From: Azolla caroliniana
Lineage: Eukaryota > Polypodiophyta
Reading direction: 5' to 3'
Assembly: GCA_043228905.1 (NCBI GenBank)
Contig: JBHGNT010000008.1
Coordinates: 18,414,001 to 18,478,000 of the forward strand
DNA: 64,000 nucleotides
Part shown: positions 60,524 to 64,000 of the stretch, in pieces
How the letters are laid out: every line of letters starts with the position of its first letter
How positions within the stretch are numbered: the stretch's first letter is position 1
Made by a program: the position numbers and the translations under genes
The notes under the pieces: model-generated
What the model was told of the DNA's origin: nothing
What the model saw: only the letters and a program-made list of their open reading frames with translations
Database searches by the model: none

Positions 60524-60759
60524 ATATCATATACTTTTTTTCCTTAAATCATACTTTGTCTCTATCTTGCTTCTTGAATCATACATTGTCTCTATCCTTT
60601 ATCTATACTCGTCTCTCTCTCACACACATTACTTTAAACTCTTATTCTTTTTATCCTTAATCTTCTTAACATTTGTGCGCAAGCCTTATAAAAGTTCCTT
60701 CAACTCCCCTTAACCTTAGTCCCTACGACTTCGCCGCACGAACCACAACTACTCTGATA
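60524..60759 (+). repeat. Gypsy E 3' LTR, right part
   Basis: Resumes at ATATCATATACTTTTTTTCC as in the 5' LTR and ends CTCTGATA at 60759. Confidence 0.9.
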
Positions 60760-60763
60760 ACGT

Positions 60764-61369
60764 AAAAGTGACTTATTTATTGTGGAGTTGGCCAAAGATA
60801 TGAAGTTGCTACCTTGGAGGTCACTACAAGGAATTAAAGACGATAGATTGTTAATATCTGTGTTGTCCCGAGTTGCAGCCAAGGAGTTTACCTTGGACGA
60901 GATGGTGACCAAGTTACCAAAGTACTATGTAAAATGGAAGTGTATTTCTTTTTCTTGTTCATTTTCTTTGAAAACTGATTTCACATTTCATATCTTATTT
61001 TTAGTCATAAAGTATACATGAAGATACAAGAATTGATGATGAAAAAATTGTGCCTACCAACGTGGGAAGAAGTCGTATAAGCTTGCCTAGTAACATCATC
61101 ATATAAAGCATTATAAGAGTTCTTCATTGTATTTAGAGAATGGGTATGTGTATTTCAATTTGAAAAGATTCAATTATCATTTATCAAATACATTCCTTAC
61201 AGAAAACGAATTTTGCAGAAACCACCGTGATAAAAGAAAGTTGGTGATAGTAATGACGGTATTCCAAGTTCGTTCATTACACACTTGGATTGTGCTACAT
61301 ACAAAAAAGAGTGTCAAAGGGAAAGGAGTTGGAAGTGTCGGAGGACTGCACAACGGTAAAATGTTTTTT
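60764..61369 (+). pseudogene. ParB-methyltransferase gene, linker exons
   Basis: In frame with 51778: KSDLFIVELAKDMKLLPWRS, LQGIKDDRLLISVLSRVAAK and EFTLDEMVTKLPKYY. A GTAAAATG near 60930 may begin an intron. Further coding fragments are KIQELMMKKLCLPTWEEVV (61021-61077) and, after an intron-like stretch ending TTGCAG, a basic segment leading to YIQKRVSKGKELEVSED. Exon borders in this part are uncertain. It lies between the ParB-like and methyltransferase domains. Confidence 0.5.
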
Positions 61370-61681
61370 TCATAGAGCTAACCCTTTCGAACAATTACAT
61401 TATAGTGTATTCCATGGGGATGTGACTAATATGCTCGACATATTACCAAAAAGACACTATACATTACTTGTTGTTGATATACGGTACGGATTCCGGATCA
61501 CGGGTTCCATGTTCGATGATGTGCCTTTCAAGTACCCCCAAATTGAGAAGATGGTAAAGGACATTGCAAAGTTGACCTTGGCATTGTTGTGGAGGATAGT
61601 CATATTTCATAACATGGGTCAATCATTGTCAGTCACAACTGCTCTAAAGTCACGATGTCAGGCAACAAAGCATATGCATTG

Positions 61682-61776
61682 GTGCGTTATAATTTGTTTT
61701 TTGATAATATTCTCTTAGATATGTGGTTTATATATGTTCCATTCAAATTTTAACTCATTTGTTCTGGGTTCAATAG
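61682..61776 (+). other. Intron in the methyltransferase gene
   Basis: 95 bp, GTGCGTTA...TCAATAG, AT-rich. Splicing joins TG and G of a Trp codon and keeps the methyltransferase frame. Confidence 0.75.
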
Positions 61777-62066
61777 GATTAAAACAAATATTACATGTAG
61801 CTTGGATGATCGTATGGTCAGTGTAGTTGAACATCTTAGTGTGGGTTATTATGATGTAATAATGAAGAAGAATGCTCATGCACAAGTTAACGAAAGAAAC
61901 GTTGTAAATTATATAATGTGCCCAACTGTGACAAAGAAGCTTCGACATATATCGGGTGAAAAGAGTCTTGTGAACCCTTATAAAAAACCTCAAAGATTGA
62001 TCAACCGACTCATCAAGCTCTTCTCAAACCCAGATGATTGGGTTTTGGATTTGTTCTCTGGCACAT

Positions 62067-62160
62067 GTATATGTAATTATATAATTTTAGTCTCGTTAAT
62101 TTGATTAAGTTATAGACTTTCATTATTATTTTGACTTCTGCAATTCTATTTTACGATCAG
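62067..62160 (+). other. Intron in SAM-binding motif I of the methyltransferase gene
   Basis: 94 bp, GTATATGT...GATCAG, AT-rich. Splicing joins the SGT of motif I to the TTTTCALKM helix. Confidence 0.75.
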
Positions 62161-62226
62161 GTACTACTACAACTTGTGCATTAAAAATGTTCAGAAACTA
62201 TGTAGCGACAAGTTAACAACATCAAA

Positions 62227-62415
62227 ATGAGGATCCAAGGAATCTGGGATTGTCCGGATCAAGATCAAGAAGTCGGAGCCAAGCACATCAATGAAATAGA
62301 AAGTTTTAAGATAACTTCGAGAGAGCTAATGGAACCTATAGATGAAGAAACAGAGGACCTTGTGGACCTAGAAGATGTAACAGAATCTGAACATATGCAC
62401 GGTTCAGCAGAGTAG
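62227..62415 (+). pseudogene. Acidic C-terminal exon of the methyltransferase gene
   Basis: MRIQGIWDCPDQDQEVGAKH followed by an acidic segment (EPIDEETEDLVDLEDVTESE) to a stop near 62415. It lies in a different frame from the preceding exon after a TAA at 62214-62216, so the join is unresolved. No domain recognised. Confidence 0.4.
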
Positions 62416-63502
62416 AGAATCGATGCTATAGAGGACAATTTAGAAGAGTCCATTCATTCAGAGGAACCCACGTTGCTTGACTTGCTTATACTAGATTGAT
62501 TTCTATGGCTGTGTATTATTTGAACAATAGTACGTAAAATTCGTGTTCGTCTAGCATAACATTCGTTTTCCTACGTTGGAAAACAAATGCGAATGTTATT
62601 CAAACATTCTTGTGTTTTTTTTTGTTTTTTTCCCATTTTTTAGGCTTATTTACTTCATAATAAATAGTTAATCCAAAAGTATGGTGTTTAATATTTATCA
62701 TTCTTTGAGGGTGTTTTTCTTACGCGAATGATTGAAACATTCACAAATGCGAATGCACGTATGGTGCGTATGGTTCATATTATGATTTGAACGATACTAA
62801 ATGTTAGACAGTGACTTGTGACTATTGTTTCATTTGAACACAATTAAAACTTAAAGTTTGAGTTTATTTAACCTTATGCATTTCCTGACTTATTGATTTA
62901 TATGGCAAAGTGTATAATTTAAATGGTATTAATGTTTTACATGTTCTTCAACCTTTCTTTGGAAATTTTGAAAGGGTGTTTATAGATGATTTTGCCATCA
63001 ATAGTGCAAGGATGGGTCATCTAGAAACGATGTGTGTGGATAATCTTTAATGTTTGAATTATGTATAATTTGAAGGGTATTAAATGTTTATCTTGACTTC
63101 TAACTTCTAGAGTTAGACCACTATTAATTTTTAAAGTTTGACATTATTTCACTATTACATTTCTTCACTTGTTGACCATTATGTTTTTCTATAATAATCT
63201 AGTTTGGGGTAGACACATGATTTTCTTTGTAATTGGATAATTAAATGTGTAATCCGGATTCTATACACATGGAAGATGTCAAGTACCATTAGCTGCAATA
63301 ATGTTGGTAATGCATAATTACTATGTTCATATGTAACTTCGAGATGTATTGTGTGTGATTATATTTTAAAATTAGCATCAGTGACATTCTTGGAGTGGGG
63401 TGCTATTTTTATCTTCACCACAATTATGGTTCAAAATTTTAAAGTTGCATGTAATTCCATTCCGTTAATTTAGAATTTACATGTTTCAAATGTCCTGGTG
63501 TT
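62416..63502. other. AT-rich intergenic stretch, nothing recognised
   Basis: No coding or repeat feature supported. The last bases before 63503 (TGTTTACAG) resemble a 3' splice site. Confidence 0.5.
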
Positions 63503-63935
63503 TACAGTAATGTTGAATGCAAATATGATCAATATTCGGAATGCAATTGCTTGTTTTGTGCCATGGAAACCGGGCTTTGATCTAGTTGAAATGTTGAATT
63601 CGGGGCATCATCTAACCTCAATTTCCGAGGTTTTCCCGTGAATCCCTAAGGAATACATCGTTGTACTTCCATCAATCGCAACAAGAATTGGCACGATTCT
63701 TCCACCTTGCGAGGAGGCATTAGAAACAAAGCTAACAGGATACCCATTAATTCGAATATTAGTTTCCTCAATGGAAAATTTACCTACTCATGTACTTTTA
63801 CCTTCACTCACTAGGATTTCGATGTTCATGCAAAAATTGGAGTATGTAGGTATGCCTGGACAATGTTTTTATTGTAAACAGAAAGGCCACATGCTAAAAG
63901 ATTGTCCAAAAAAAGAAGGGATTTAGACCCCAGAA
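63503..63935 (+). pseudogene. DUF4283 / CCHC-type zinc-knuckle protein, copy 2
   Basis: Starts abruptly at VMLNANMINIRNAIACFVPW, without the first 88 residues of copy 1, and continues in mixed frames: IPKEYIVVLPSIATRIGTIL, PPCEEALETKLTGYPLIRIL, VSSMENLPTHVLLPSLTRIS and the knuckle MPGQCFYCKQKGHMLKDCPK (CxxCxxxxHxxxxC, near 63862-63905). Better preserved at the C-terminus than copy 1. Truncated at the left, or spliced there, since it follows a TTTACAG. The distance to copy 1 is about 4.98 kb once gypsy E is removed. Confidence 0.7.
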
Positions 63936-64000
63936 TGGTACAAGTAATGTGCATACAGATTGTAACCATGTTAACCCGGATAAGAGTCAACAATAACATC

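Larger units (their letters stand above)
51779..60759 (+). mobile_element. Gypsy E: gag-protease element, interrupted by copia F
   Basis: LTRs 51779-52563 and 54536-60759, the latter split by copia F at 55090-60523. The interior is only about 2 kb and holds gag and protease; RT, RNase H and integrase are absent, so it needs enzymes from a relative such as D. Target duplication ACGT at 51775-51778 and 60760-60763. Removing E and one TSD copy leaves the host methyltransferase frame open (MKTKSR then KSDLFIVELAKDM). Confidence 0.93.
61370..62215 (+). pseudogene. DNA amino-methyltransferase domain (N6-A or N4-C type) with two introns
   Basis: Exon to 61681: HYSVFHGDVTNMLDILPKRH, then LLVVDIRYGF (61476-61493 for DIRYGF) at the place of the DPPY catalytic motif IV, then FDDVPFKYPQIEKMVKDIAK, LTLALLWRIVIFHNMGQSLS and VTTALKSRCQATKHMHW. 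Intron 61682-61776 (GT-AG, 95 bp) splits the Trp codon. The next exon has CSLDDRMVSVVEHLSVGYYD and VNPYKKPQRLINRLIKLFSN, then DWVLDLFSGT, the SAM-binding motif I. Intron 62067-62160 (GT-AG, 94 bp) follows, then TTTTCALKMFRNYVATS. Motif IV before motif I is the beta-class order of m6A/m4C methyltransferases. The Arg in DIRYGF replaces the expected Pro, so activity is doubtful. Acts on DNA in known relatives; target unknown. Confidence 0.72.

Noticed and set aside
61370-62215. Methyltransferase as bacterial contamination
   Set aside because: Two GT-AG introns with frame-preserving joins and a plant LTR element inside the same gene argue for nuclear DNA.

Overview
The window is nuclear DNA of a green plant. 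Supporting signs are copia elements primed by initiator tRNA-Met, a chromodomain-bearing chromovirus, a plant DUF4283/CCHC protein, a LINE tail, and a gene with short AT-rich GT-AG introns. A non-seed land plant (bryophyte, lycophyte or fern) is my guess, from the ParB-methyltransferase gene and the unusual gypsy lineage; this is low confidence. About three quarters of the window is LTR retrotransposon. No tRNA, rRNA or intact ordinary housekeeping gene was found.

Left block (1-30632), a five-level nest. A decayed Tork-like copia (G; gag at 1-368, pol and 3' LTR at 27591-30632) holds a decayed chromovirus (Z, about 369-27590). Z holds copia A (1468-26600, perfect 5-bp TSD). A holds gypsy B (4433-16766) and gypsy D (18560-25628). 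B holds element C (8408-13839 plus a primer-site tail), a non-autonomous Gag-only element with two LTRs that look identical and one 1338-codon ORF. B, C, D, E (right block) and probably the J LTRs form one gypsy lineage: LTRs beginning TGTCRT, a shared primer site 4 nt after the LTR, a DHGS protease motif, FLDD reverse transcriptase, and 4-bp target duplications of the form NCGN.

Middle block (30633-49100). It holds three minus-strand paralogous remnants of a small membrane-anchored, glycine-rich protein gene with duplicated flanks. It also holds two abutting LTRs (J1, J2) with different U3 minisatellites, an almost complete chromovirus H (36714-42429) inside J2, a gypsy integrase relic, several microsatellites and a LINE 3' end.

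Right block (49100-64000). A DUF4283/CCHC protein remnant is followed by a gene joining a ParB-like domain to an amino DNA methyltransferase, then by a second DUF4283/CCHC copy. The methyltransferase gene is split by gypsy E (51779-60759, gag and protease only), whose 3' LTR is split by copia F (55090-60523). Removing E and one TSD copy leaves the host reading frame open.

Most stop codons in the elements look like CGA to TGA, CAG/CAA to TAG/TAA or TGG to TAG changes, as expected from deamination of methylated cytosine. Most likely novelties: the spliced ParB-methyltransferase gene, element C and its primer-site-bearing 3' end, Tf1-like self-priming in two plant chromoviruses, CpG-centred target sites, and tRNA-like modules inside unrelated LTRs.
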